Shown: positions 42,444 to 50,680 of the stretch, piece after piece
Layout: the number at the start of each line of letters is the position of its first letter
Numbering within the stretch: position 1 is the first letter of the stretch
NCBI RefSeq assembly: GCF_001509835.1
Contig: NZ_JXTJ01000006.1
Location: 663,191 to 727,190 of the forward strand
Length of the DNA: 64,000 nucleotides
Source: Allobosea sp. WAO
Lineage (GTDB): Bacteria; Pseudomonadota; Alphaproteobacteria; Rhizobiales; Beijerinckiaceae
Reading direction: 5' to 3'
The notes under the pieces: model-generated
What the model was told of the DNA's origin: nothing
What the model saw: the letters and a program-made list of their open reading frames with translations, nothing else
The model's database searches: none
Position numbers and translations under genes: made by a program

Positions 42444-43958
42444 ATGGATGAACTGAACGCCTTGTTCGGCGGATTCGCCGTTGCCCTCTCCGCCTACCAC
42501 CTCATGCTCATGGTGATCGGCATCACGCTCGGTGTCGTCATCGGCGTTCTGCCAGGGCTGGGTGGGGCCAACGGTGTCGCCATTCTTCTGCCGCTGACCT
42601 TCAGCATGCCGCCGACTGCGGCGATCATTCTGCTGACGAGCATCTACTGGGGCGCGCTGTTCGGCGGCGCCATCACCTCGATCCTCTTCAATATCCCGGG
42701 CGAGCCATGGTCGGTGGCGACGACCTTCGACGGCCATCCGATGGCGCAGAACGGCAAGGCCGACGAAGCGCTGGTCGGTGCCTTCACCGCCTCTTTCGTC
42801 GGCGCGATCTTCGCCGTCGTGCTGATTACGTTTCTCGCGCCGGTGGTCGCGAAATTCGCCTTGAAATTCGGGCCAGCAGAGTTCTTCGCGGTTCAATTCC
42901 TGACATTCGCCAGCTTCATCGGAATGGGGCGTGGCTCAGCGTTCAAGACTGTCGCCTCGATGTGCCTCGGCTTCGCGCTGGCCACCGTCGGCCTCGACGG
43001 CGTGACCGGCACGCTGCGGATGACATTTGGACAGGACGAACTCCTGAACGGCTTCAAGTTCCTGGTCGCCGTCATCGGCCTGTTCGGTATCGGCGAGATC
43101 CTCTGCTCGATGGAGGACGGCCTGAAATTCAACGGCGCCGCCGCCAAACTGCGCATGGACGCGGTGATCCGTACCTGGAAGCAATTGCCGAGGATGTGGC
43201 TGACCTTCCTGCGCAGCTGCATCGTCGGCTGCTGGATGGGCATCACGCCGGGCGGCGCGACGCCAGCCTCCTTCATGGGCTACGGCATCGCCAAGCGCCT
43301 GTCGAAGCGCGGCGACAATTTCGGCAAGGGCGAACTAGAGGGCGTGGTCGCGCCGGAGACCGCGGCCCATGCCGCCGGCACCAGCGCGCTGCTGCCGATG
43401 CTGACTCTCGGCATCCCCGGCTCGCCGACCGCAGCCGTGCTGCTCGGCGGTCTCCTGATCTGGGGGCTGCAGCCTGGCCCGCTGCTCTTCGTCGAGCAGA
43501 AGGAGTTCGTCTGGGGCCTGATCGCCTCGATGTATCTCGGCAATGTCGTCGGCCTCGTCATGGTGCTGACCTGCGTGCCGCTGTTCGCCGCGATCCTGCG
43601 CGTGCCCTTCTCGATCATCGCGCCGTCCATCGTCTTCATCTGCGCCATCGGTGCCTACACTGTGAACAACGCGATGTTCGACGTCTGGATGATGCTGGCC
43701 TTTGGTGTGCTGGGCTACCTGTTCAACAAGCTGCGCTACCCGCTGCCGCCGCTGGTTCTCGCGCTGGTCCTGGGAGATCAGGCGGAGAGCTCCTTCCGCC
43801 AGGCCATGCTGGTCTCGCAGGGCCATGTCGGCATCTTCTGGTCGAACTGGCTGTGCGGCGGCATCATGACGCTCGGCATGGTGATGGCCTTCTGGCCGGC
43901 GCTGCAGGCCCTGCGCGCCAAGTTCTCGGGCAACGGCGCTGTCGCCCGCACGGCCTGA
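42444..43958 (+). CDS. tctA: Tripartite tricarboxylate transporter large membrane subunit TctA
   Basis: A 504-residue polytopic permease, normal for TctA. Family blocks are GITLGVVIGVLPGLGGANGVAILLPLTF, ILLTSIYWGALFGGAITSILFNIPGEP, CWMGITPGGATPASFMGYGIAKRLSK, and PETAAHAAGTSALLPMLTLGIPGSPTAAVLLGGLLIWGLQPGP. The ATG at 42444 has GGGACGAAGC upstream; earlier in-frame sequence is the operator region. It is followed by its binding protein and small subunit in the order A-C-B. Location in the oxalate regulon suggests oxalate or another small carboxylate as substrate. Confidence 0.93.
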   Translation: MDELNALFGGFAVALSAYHLMLMVIGITLGVVIGVLPGLGGANGVAILLPLTFSMPPTAAIILLTSIYWGALFGGAITSILFNIPGEPWSVATTFDGHPMAQNGKADEALVGAFTASFVGAIFAVVLITFLAPVVAKFALKFGPAEFFAVQFLTFASFIGMGRGSAFKTVASMCLGFALATVGLDGVTGTLRMTFGQDELLNGFKFLVAVIGLFGIGEILCSMEDGLKFNGAAAKLRMDAVIRTWKQLPRMWLTFLRSCIVGCWMGITPGGATPASFMGYGIAKRLSKRGDNFGKGELEGVVAPETAAHAAGTSALLPMLTLGIPGSPTAAVLLGGLLIWGLQPGPLLFVEQKEFVWGLIASMYLGNVVGLVMVLTCVPLFAAILRVPFSIIAPSIVFICAIGAYTVNNAMFDVWMMLAFGVLGYLFNKLRYPLPPLVLALVLGDQAESSFRQAMLVSQGHVGIFWSNWLCGGIMTLGMVMAFWPALQALRAKFSGNGAVARTA

Positions 43959-44051
43959 CGCCGTCCGGCGCGGCTCTCACAACATATTCATATTCGCCTT
44001 CGTGACTTTACCAACGCGGCGCCAAAGCCGCCAATAAAGGGAGGAAGCGTG

Positions 44052-45071
44052 ATGATCCGGAGGGGAGTGTCGAAGCCTAAGACAATAGCGGCAGCGCTGG
44101 CCGCAAGCGCCTGCCTGGCAGCGCCGGCCTGGGCGCAGAAGTGGGAGCCGACCAAGCCCGTGACGCTGGTGATCCCGGCGGGCACCGGCGGCGGCGCCGA
44201 CCAGATGGCGCGCTTCATCCAGGGCGTCGTCCAGAAGCACAATCTGATGAAGCAGCCGCTGATCGTGATCAACAAGGCCGGTGGCGCGGGCGCCGAAGGC
44301 TTCCTGGAGATGAAGTCCAGCGCGAACGATCCGCACAAGATCACCATCACCCTGTCGAACCTGTTCACGACCCCGCTCGGCACCGGTTCGCCCTTCAACT
44401 GGAAGGACATGAAGCCGGTCGCGATGCTGGCGCTCGACCAGTTCATCCTGTGGACGAACAGCGAGAAGCCCTACAAGACGACGAAGGATTATGTCGACGC
44501 GGTGAAGGCTGGCGAGGACCGCTCGTTCAAGATGGGCGGCACTGGCTCGAAGCAGGAAGACCAGATCGTCACGGCGGCGATCGAGGAGCAGACCGGCGGC
44601 AAGAAGTTCACTTACGTACCTTATGCCGGCGGCGGACAAGTCGCGGTGCAGCTCGTCGGCAACCACGTCGACTCGACGGTGAACAACCCCATCGAGGCTG
44701 TCGGCCAATGGCGGGCCGGGCAGCTGCGCCCGCTCTGCATCTTCGATGCGAAGCGCTCGACCTACACCAACAAGGTCACCGAGAAGGAAGCCTGGAGCGA
44801 CATCCCGACCTGCAAGGAAACGGGTCTGCCTGTCGAGTACCAGATGCTGCGCGGCATCTTCACCACCAAGAACGCCAAGCCCGAGCAGGTCGCCTTCTAT
44901 GTCGACCTGCTTCAGAAGGTGATGGCGACGCCGGACTGGAAGGAGTTCATGGAGAAGGGCGCCTTCAACCAGACCTTCATGACCGGCCCTGAATTCGAAA
45001 AGTGGCTGACCAGCGCCGAAGCGCTGCATGCGGATCTGATGAAGAAGAACGGCTTCCTCGCGACGCAGTAA
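44052..45071 (+). CDS. tctC: TctC/Bug-family solute-binding protein of the oxalate island transporter
   Basis: A 339-residue periplasmic binding protein: signal peptide ending AAPAWAQ, then WEPTKPVTLVIPAGTGGGADQMARFIQ, INKAGGAGAEGFLEMKSS, a GGTGSKQEDQIV loop and YVPYAGGGQVAVQLVGNHVDSTVNNPIEA. Its ligand-loop sequence differs from the 16.6-kb TctC (GGTGSKQED in place of GSGGVGSTS), so the two probably bind different acids. A GGGAGG site precedes a GTGATG pair; I use the ATG. Lies 93 bp after tctA, just before tctB. Confidence 0.9.
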   Translation: MIRRGVSKPKTIAAALAASACLAAPAWAQKWEPTKPVTLVIPAGTGGGADQMARFIQGVVQKHNLMKQPLIVINKAGGAGAEGFLEMKSSANDPHKITITLSNLFTTPLGTGSPFNWKDMKPVAMLALDQFILWTNSEKPYKTTKDYVDAVKAGEDRSFKMGGTGSKQEDQIVTAAIEEQTGGKKFTYVPYAGGGQVAVQLVGNHVDSTVNNPIEAVGQWRAGQLRPLCIFDAKRSTYTNKVTEKEAWSDIPTCKETGLPVEYQMLRGIFTTKNAKPEQVAFYVDLLQKVMATPDWKEFMEKGAFNQTFMTGPEFEKWLTSAEALHADLMKKNGFLATQ

Positions 45072-45170
45072 GTTCGACAACATCGGAGCGCGGCGCAAGC
45101 GATCGCGCTCCGATCGGCCAATCATCACAGAGCTGACGTTCCGGGGCTGGAGCCAGCGAGGAGCAACACA

Positions 45171-45683
45171 ATGAGCAGCAACGAAGAAGCCGAAGGTCGC
45201 CCGCTCTTCAGTTACCGCACGCTGGATATCGCAGTCGCGCTATTCTTCCTTGTCGTCTGCGCGATCGTCATGGTCGACAGCCTTCGCCTCGGGATCACCT
45301 GGAAGCCGAATGAGGGACCGCGCCCGGGTCTCTTTCCCTTCTACATCGTCCTCGCCATGGGCATCGCGTCCCTCGTCAACCTGGCCCAGGCACTGCCGCG
45401 GACGCCGGGCGGCGAGAAGACCGCGACGACCGTCCCCGGCATCATGCGCATGGCGGCGATCTTCGTCCCCGCCGTCCTCTTCGTGTTCGCGACGAACTAT
45501 ATCGGCATCTACGTCTCGGCCGCGATCTATGTCGGGACCTTCATGGTGTTCTTCGGCAAGTTCCCGGTGTGGAAGGCCCTTGCGGTCTCGCTTGGCCTCG
45601 CGATCGTGAATTTCATGATGTTCGAGGTTTGGTTCCTGGTCCCGCTGCCGAAAGGGCCGCTGGAGACCGCCTTCGGCTACTGA
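45171..45683 (+). CDS. tctB: Tripartite tricarboxylate transporter small membrane subunit TctB
   Basis: A 170-residue four-helix membrane protein of the TctB family. The first helix is TLDIAVALFFLVVCAIVMVDSLRLGI, followed by the characteristic WKPNEGPRPGLFPFYIVLAMGIASLVNL, and two further helices IFVPAVLFVFATNYIGIYVSAAIYVGTFMVF and ALAVSLGLAIVNFMMFEVWFLVPLP, ending LPKGPLETAFGY. It completes the transporter. GAGGAGCAACACA precedes the ATG. Placement after tctC is unusual, since tctB more often lies between tctC and tctA. Confidence 0.9.
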   Translation: MSSNEEAEGRPLFSYRTLDIAVALFFLVVCAIVMVDSLRLGITWKPNEGPRPGLFPFYIVLAMGIASLVNLAQALPRTPGGEKTATTVPGIMRMAAIFVPAVLFVFATNYIGIYVSAAIYVGTFMVFFGKFPVWKALAVSLGLAIVNFMMFEVWFLVPLPKGPLETAFGY

Positions 45684-45797
45684 TTTTCGAAGCTGCGGGA
45701 GTAGTTCGAGCGCGATAGCGCGGTAGCCTGCGCGCGCGCCGCTGCGCTCGTCCGATCTCTGCTTCCGGTCGTGAAATGGCGAGGGGTGATGTTCGCC

Positions 45798-46535
45798 CTA
45801 TCCCAAAAGGCGGCCGAGGGCATCGGAGAGGCCGGTGCTCGTGACGGGCGCCGGCAGCGCGAGATCCCCGGCAGATGGCTTCGGCGATGGGTTCCGCGCG
45901 GCTTCGAGCACGGCGGCAAAACCGGCTTTCGTCGAGCAGATCACCGGGACGTCGACATGGGGCTGCACGCGTTCCGCAAGCCCAGCGAGGCCGGCGCCGC
46001 CGAGGATGACCGCGCCGGCGCCATCCCGCTCCGCGGTGCGCCGGCAGGCCTGCGCCAGAAGCGCGATCGAGCCTTCCGGGTCGTTGGCGATGTCGCCACC
46101 GGTCGGCGCCACCGTCTCGACGGCGGCGAGGCTGGCGCCGAGGCGAAGCGAGGCAACGAACTCGGTGAGGATCGGCCCCCAGCGCTCGCCCCCGGTCACG
46201 ATCGAGAAGCGCCCGCCGCGCTCGGTCGCCTGACGGCAGGCCGCCTCGGCCATGCCGACCACCGGGACGCTCGCCAGTTCCTTGAGCGCCATCAGCCCGG
46301 GATCGCCGAAGCAGGCGAGATAGACCGCGTCGCAATCGCCGCCATTCTCGGCATAGGCGTCGAGCGCCGCATGGCCGGCGATCGCGCCGGCGCTGCGGCT
46401 GGAGATGTAGCGCGCGCCGAAGCGGCCGGTCGCCGGGCGCAGCTCGACACCGGCCGGCGTCAGGGGCGCGAGCACGCGCATCACCAGCGCGGTCATCTCC
46501 GGGCTGGTGTTGGGATTGAGGACGAGGATGCGCAA
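45798..46535 (-). CDS. Asp/Glu/hydantoin racemase-family protein, second catalytic Cys missing
   Basis: A 245-residue protein that begins RILVLNPNTSPEMTALVM, the typical hydantoin-racemase start, and shows DAVYLACFGDPGL with Cys75 as one catalytic thiol. The partner segment, normally LGCAGM, reads VILGGAGLAG, so Gly180 replaces the second Cys. Two-base racemisation needs both thiols; with one, the enzyme may be inactive, act as a decarboxylase/isomerase or bind ligand only. The start codon is TTG with GGGAGCTTCC upstream. It ends the minus-strand SBP-SBP-dppB-C-F-D run, suggesting a substrate brought in by that importer. Confidence 0.82.
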   Translation of the reverse strand: MRILVLNPNTSPEMTALVMRVLAPLTPAGVELRPATGRFGARYISSRSAGAIAGHAALDAYAENGGDCDAVYLACFGDPGLMALKELASVPVVGMAEAACRQATERGGRFSIVTGGERWGPILTEFVASLRLGASLAAVETVAPTGGDIANDPEGSIALLAQACRRTAERDGAGAVILGGAGLAGLAERVQPHVDVPVICSTKAGFAAVLEAARNPSPKPSAGDLALPAPVTSTGLSDALGRLLG

Positions 46536-46567
46536 GGAAGCTCCCGGAGAGGCTCTGATGATCGTGC

Positions 46568-47563
46568 TCAGGCCGGCTGCAGCGCAGCCTCGGTCTGGAC
46601 GCAGCGCACGATGCGACCTTCGCCCAGCGTCACCGCCGGCGGCAAGCTGTTCTGGCAGGCTTCGACGGCCTGCCGGCAGCGCGGCGCGAACGAGCAGGAG
46701 GACGGCGCCTCGTTCAGCGCCGGCGGCGCGCCGGGAATGGCCTCGAGCCGCTCGCCCTTCCTGGCGCCGTGCAGGTTCGCGGCGAGCAGCCCCTTGGTAT
46801 AGGGGTGCTGCGGGTTGCTGATCAGCTCCCGCACCGTCCCGGTCTCGACGATCTGGCCGGCATACATCACGGCGAGCCGGTCCGAGACCTCGACTGCGAC
46901 GCCGATGTCGTGGGTGACGAAGATCACGCCCATGCCGAGATCGCGCTGGAGCTGGCGCAGCAGCAGCAGGATCTGGATCTGCACGGTGGCGTCGAGCGCG
47001 GTCGTCGGCTCGTCGGCGAGCAGCAGCTTCGGCCGGGCCGCGAGCGCCAGCGCGATCATCGCGCGCTGGCGCATGCCGCCCGACATTTCGTGCGGATAAG
47101 CCTTGAGCCGCCGCACCGGCGAGGGAATGCGGACGAGCTGCAGCAGCTCGAGCGCGCGCTGCATCGCCTCGCGCCGGCCGATCTTCTCATGGCGCGTGAT
47201 CGCCTCGGCGATCTGCTCGCCGACCGTGTAGACCGGGTCGAGCGCCAGCATCGGGTCCTGGAAGATCATCGAGGTGACGCGGCCGCGATAATCGGCGAGC
47301 TTCTGCGGGCCGAGCGCCAGCACGTCCCTGCCGTCGACCATGACGGAGCCGCCGATATCGGTGCGACTCTCCGGCAGCAGCCGGAGCAGCGTCTTCAGCG
47401 TCACGCTCTTGCCCGAGCCGGATTCACCGAGGATGCCGAGCACCTTGCCGGGCTCCAGCGTGAGCGTCACACCGTTGACGGCATGGACGGTCTGGGCGCC
47501 GCGGAAGCGCACCGTGACGTTCTCCATCGCGACGAGGGGCGCGCCTGGTAAAGATGAGTTCAT
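46568..47563 (-). CDS. Oligopeptide-type ABC importer ATPase, DppD-like
   Basis: A 331-residue ABC ATPase with Walker A GESGSGKS, Q-loop SMIFQDPMLALDP, signature MSGGMRQRAMIALAL, Walker B LLLADEPTTALD and the C-terminal Opp/Dpp extension with CSFAPRC and a further Cys pair that probably binds an Fe-S cluster or metal. It overlaps the DppF-like gene by 4 bp and pairs with it under the two permeases. Substrate class is peptide, opine or related compounds. Confidence 0.92.
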   Translation of the reverse strand: MNSSLPGAPLVAMENVTVRFRGAQTVHAVNGVTLTLEPGKVLGILGESGSGKSVTLKTLLRLLPESRTDIGGSVMVDGRDVLALGPQKLADYRGRVTSMIFQDPMLALDPVYTVGEQIAEAITRHEKIGRREAMQRALELLQLVRIPSPVRRLKAYPHEMSGGMRQRAMIALALAARPKLLLADEPTTALDATVQIQILLLLRQLQRDLGMGVIFVTHDIGVAVEVSDRLAVMYAGQIVETGTVRELISNPQHPYTKGLLAANLHGARKGERLEAIPGAPPALNEAPSSCSFAPRCRQAVEACQNSLPPAVTLGEGRIVRCVQTEAALQPA

Positions 47564-48600
47564 GCCGCGTCCTCCAGCGCCGGCGCGCGGCTATGGCCCG
47601 AGCCGGGAATCTCCATATGGCAGGCGGCGAGCCTCGCCCCCGTGCCGGTCGGGGTCAGCGCCGGCTTCGCCTTGGCGCAGACGGTCTGCGCTTGCGGGCA
47701 GCGCGGGTGGAAGCGGCAGCCCTCGGGCGGGTTGATCGGGTTCGGCGGGTCGCCGGCGAGCGGGGCCTCCATCGTTCGGTTGTCCGGGTCCATGGACGGC
47801 ATCGCCGAGAGCAGCGCGCGGGTATAGGGGTGGCGCGGATCCTCGTAGAGTTCGTCGACCGGGCCGATCTCCACGACCTCGCCGAGATACATCACCATGA
47901 CGCGGTCGCTGATGAAGCGGACGACGTTGAGGTCGTGGCTGATGAAGATGTAGGTCAGCCCGAACTCCTCGCGCAGATCCATCAGCAGGTTGAGCACCTG
48001 CGCCTCGACCGATTTGTCGAGCGCCGAGACGGCCTCGTCGAGGATGACGAGGCGCGGTCCGAGCGCGAGCGCGCGGGCGATGTTGACGCGCTGGCGCTGG
48101 CCGCCGGAGAGCTCATGCGGATAGCGCGCCGCGAAGCGCTCCGGATCGAGCCCGACGCGGGCGAGCAGGTCACGAGCGCGGGCAATGGCGCCAGTCTTTG
48201 CGACGCCATGGACGGTCGGGCCGAAGGCGATCGAATCCTCGATGGTCAGTCGCGGGTTGAGCGAGGCGTAGCTGTCCTGGAAGACCATCTGCGCCTGGCG
48301 CCGATAGTCCTTGAGCGAGAGCGCCGCGCTGCCGACCGCCTCGCCATCGAACAGCATCTGGCCGGCATCCTGCGGGATGAGCTGCATCACAACGCGAGCA
48401 GTGGTCGACTTGCCGCAGCCGGATTCGCCGACGACGCCGAGCGTCTCGCCCTTCAGCACCTGGAAATCGACGCCGTCCACGGCACGCACCACGGCGCCGC
48501 GCCCGAGCGGGAAGTGCTTCGTCAGCGCGCGGGCTTCCAGCAATGGCGTGCCGGCGCCGCCGCGATCCGACCCGTCCTCGACGTAGAGTGCCAGCGACAT
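47560..48600 (-). CDS. Oligopeptide-type ABC importer ATPase, DppF-like
   Basis: A 346-residue ABC ATPase: Walker [11 protein letters not shown]-loop [15 protein letters not shown], signature [15 protein letters not shown], Walker [13 protein letters not shown] and the C-terminal oligopeptide domain [11 protein letters not shown]. The ATG at 48600 begins [10 protein letters not shown], two bases after the permease stop; a longer in-frame extension runs antisense through the permease gene and is rejected. Walker B carries Ala where Pro is usual (DEAVSALD), as in many DppF proteins. Confidence 0.92.
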   Translation of the reverse strand: MSLALYVEDGSDRGGAGTPLLEARALTKHFPLGRGAVVRAVDGVDFQVLKGETLGVVGESGCGKSTTARVVMQLIPQDAGQMLFDGEAVGSAALSLKDYRRQAQMVFQDSYASLNPRLTIEDSIAFGPTVHGVAKTGAIARARDLLARVGLDPERFAARYPHELSGGQRQRVNIARALALGPRLVILDEAVSALDKSVEAQVLNLLMDLREEFGLTYIFISHDLNVVRFISDRVMVMYLGEVVEIGPVDELYEDPRHPYTRALLSAMPSMDPDNRTMEAPLAGDPPNPINPPEGCRFHPRCPQAQTVCAKAKPALTPTGTGARLAACHMEIPGSGHSRAPALEDAA

Positions 48601-48602
48601 GG

Positions 48603-49502
48603 TCAGCCTTTCACATCCATGGCCGAGCGCAGCCCGTCCGAGAGCAGGTTGAACGAGATCGAGGTGATGAAGATCGCGACGCCCGGCAGGGCCGCGACCC
48701 AGGGCTGGACATAGATCGCGGTGCGCAGCGTGTTCAGCATCAGCCCCCATTCCGGGGTCGGCGGCTTGGTGCCGAGGCCGAGGAAGGAGAGGCCCGAGGC
48801 CAGGATCATCGAGACCGAGATCAGGCTCGTCGCGTAGACGAAGATCGGGCCGAGCACATTGCCGAGGACATGGACGCGGATGATCGTGCCCGGGCCTGCG
48901 CCGCTCGCCCTGGCCGCTTCGACATAGTCCATCGAGCGCACCTGCGTCGTCACGCTCTCGGCGATGCGCGCGATCGGCGGGATGAAGACGATGGTCAGCG
49001 ACAGCAGCGAGTTGAAGATGCCGGCGCCCAGCGCCCCGGAGAGGGCGATCGCCAGCAGTACCGAGGGGAAGGCGTAGAAGATGTCGACGGTGCGCATCGT
49101 GATCGTGTTGTACTTGCCGCCGAAGAAGCCGGCGGAGACGCCGATCAGCGAGCCGAACACGAAGGCGATGAAGACCGGCACCACGCCCATGAACAGCGAG
49201 AGCCTGGCGCCGTGGATCAGGCGCGAGAGCATGTCGCGGCCGAGCTCGTCGGCGCCGAGCGGGTAGCCGGGCGTGCCGATCGGGCGCAGGCGCCGGAGCA
49301 TCGAGGAGCGGGTAGGATCGGCCGGGGCGATCTGGTCGGCGAAGATCGCCATCAGGATGATCAGCAGGACGACTATGCCGGCCCCGACCGCGACCTTGTC
49401 GCGCCGGAAGCGCCTGAAGACGCCCGACCAGTAGCCCGGCGAGCGCGCCGGCGTCGGCGCGCTGGTGGTTGCGGGGACGCTCGCCGCGGTGACCGCACTC
49501 AT
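48603..49502 (-). CDS. Oligopeptide-type ABC importer permease, DppC-like
   Basis: A 299-residue permease with a cytoplasmic N-terminus, an N-terminal OppC-type helix (KVAVGAGIVVLLIILMAIFADQIAP), the GTPGYPLGADELGRDMLSRLIHGARLSL block and five further spans. The ATPase-contacting EAA loop is YVEAARASGAGPGTIIRVHVLGN. The C-terminus ends SISFNLLSDGLRSAMDVKG as usual. One base separates it from the DppB-like gene and two from the ATPase gene. Confidence 0.93.
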   Translation of the reverse strand: MSAVTAASVPATTSAPTPARSPGYWSGVFRRFRRDKVAVGAGIVVLLIILMAIFADQIAPADPTRSSMLRRLRPIGTPGYPLGADELGRDMLSRLIHGARLSLFMGVVPVFIAFVFGSLIGVSAGFFGGKYNTITMRTVDIFYAFPSVLLAIALSGALGAGIFNSLLSLTIVFIPPIARIAESVTTQVRSMDYVEAARASGAGPGTIIRVHVLGNVLGPIFVYATSLISVSMILASGLSFLGLGTKPPTPEWGLMLNTLRTAIYVQPWVAALPGVAIFITSISFNLLSDGLRSAMDVKG

Positions 49503-49503
49503 C

Positions 49504-50457
49504 TCAGCGCCTCCTCACACGTGGGTCGAGCAGGCCCTGGACGATGTCGACGAGCACGTTGAGGCCGACGAAGAACATCGCCAGCACGAGGATCGTGCCC
49601 TGCAGCAGCGGCAGGTCGCGTTGGAAGATGGCGTTGCCGAGCAGGAAGCCGGTGCCCGGCCAGGAGAACACCGTCTCGATCAGGATCGAGCCGCCGAGCA
49701 AATAGCCGAGCTGGAGGCCCATCACGGCCAGCGCGGTCGGCGCGGCGTTCTTCACGACATGGCGGAAGACGCCGAAATCCATCAGGCCCTTGGCCCTGAG
49801 CGCCGGCACGAACTCCTGGTTCAGGATGTCGGCAACGAGTGCGCGCACGGTGCGCGAGATGATGCCCATCGGGATCACCGACATGGTGACCGCCGGCAGG
49901 ATCATGTGGCTGACATGCTCCCAGTCCCATTTCCAGGCGGCCGAGCCGCCAGGGCCGGCCCCGCCCGGCGGCAGCCAGCCGAGCTGCACCGAGAAGACGA
50001 TGACCAGCACCATGCCGAGCCAGTAATGCGGCACGGAAACGCCGAGCACAGCCAGCATCGAAGCGAACTTGTCGAGGAAGGAGCCGCGGAAATAGCCGGC
50101 GACGAAGCCGAAGAAGCAGCCGAGCACGAAGCCGATCACGGTGGCGAGGCAGGCGATCAGCAAGGTGTTGCCGACCGCGCGCCAGACCTCGGCGGCGACC
50201 GGCCGCCCGGTCGCGATCGAGGTGCCGAGATCGCCCTGGACCGCCTTCCACAGCCAGAGGCCGAACTGCACCGGCAGCGGGCGATCGAAGCCGTAGAGCT
50301 TCCTGATCTCCTCCTGCATCTGCTGGGAAGCATCGGGAGGCAGCACCGAGGTCAGCGGGTCGCCGGGCGCGATATGGACGAGCAGGAAGCAGAACAGGCT
50401 GACGCCGAGCGCCACCGGCAGGACGTAAAGGATACGCTTGGCGAGATAGGTCAGCAT
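49504..50457 (-). CDS. Oligopeptide-type ABC importer permease, DppB-like
   Basis: A 317-residue permease that begins MLTYLAKRILYVLPVALGVSLFCFLLVHIAPGDPL, the standard DppB start, and has the EAA loop FVPALRAKGLMDFGVFRHVVKNA and the final span DPRVRRR. The ATG at 50457 is preferred over one eight codons earlier because it matches the family start. An intergenic repeat lies just upstream, separating it from the binding-protein gene. Confidence 0.93.
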   Translation of the reverse strand: MLTYLAKRILYVLPVALGVSLFCFLLVHIAPGDPLTSVLPPDASQQMQEEIRKLYGFDRPLPVQFGLWLWKAVQGDLGTSIATGRPVAAEVWRAVGNTLLIACLATVIGFVLGCFFGFVAGYFRGSFLDKFASMLAVLGVSVPHYWLGMVLVIVFSVQLGWLPPGGAGPGGSAAWKWDWEHVSHMILPAVTMSVIPMGIISRTVRALVADILNQEFVPALRAKGLMDFGVFRHVVKNAAPTALAVMGLQLGYLLGGSILIETVFSWPGTGFLLGNAIFQRDLPLLQGTILVLAMFFVGLNVLVDIVQGLLDPRVRRR

Positions 50458-50500
50458 CCGAGCCTCGACCGCGTCGACCAAGCGAGAGCTGCGGCGGTCT

Positions 50501-50602
50501 CCAAGCCGTCATGCTCGCCCTTGTGGCGAGCATCCACGTCTTTGCCACGGTCCTCGACCAGCGCAGGCGTGGATGGTCGGGACAAGCCCGACCATGACGG
50601 CA
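50501..50602. repeat. Dispersed intergenic repeat, copy 1
   Basis: Contains CCGTCATGCTCGCCC-TTG-TGGCGAGCAT at one end and the hairpin TGGTCGGG-ACAAG-CCCGACCA at the other, with GGCGTGGATGGTC between. Copy 2 at 52.4 kb has the same two ends. Such elements are familiar as intergenic repeats in Hyphomicrobiales; they can fold as hairpins and may act as transcript ends or stabilisers. Confidence 0.65.
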
Positions 50603-50680
50603 AGGACTGCGACGCGATCGCGGCTTCGGCGCCGCGAGGCCGCAGAAGGGTGCTCTCGGCCCGTTCCCGCATCTTCAGCC

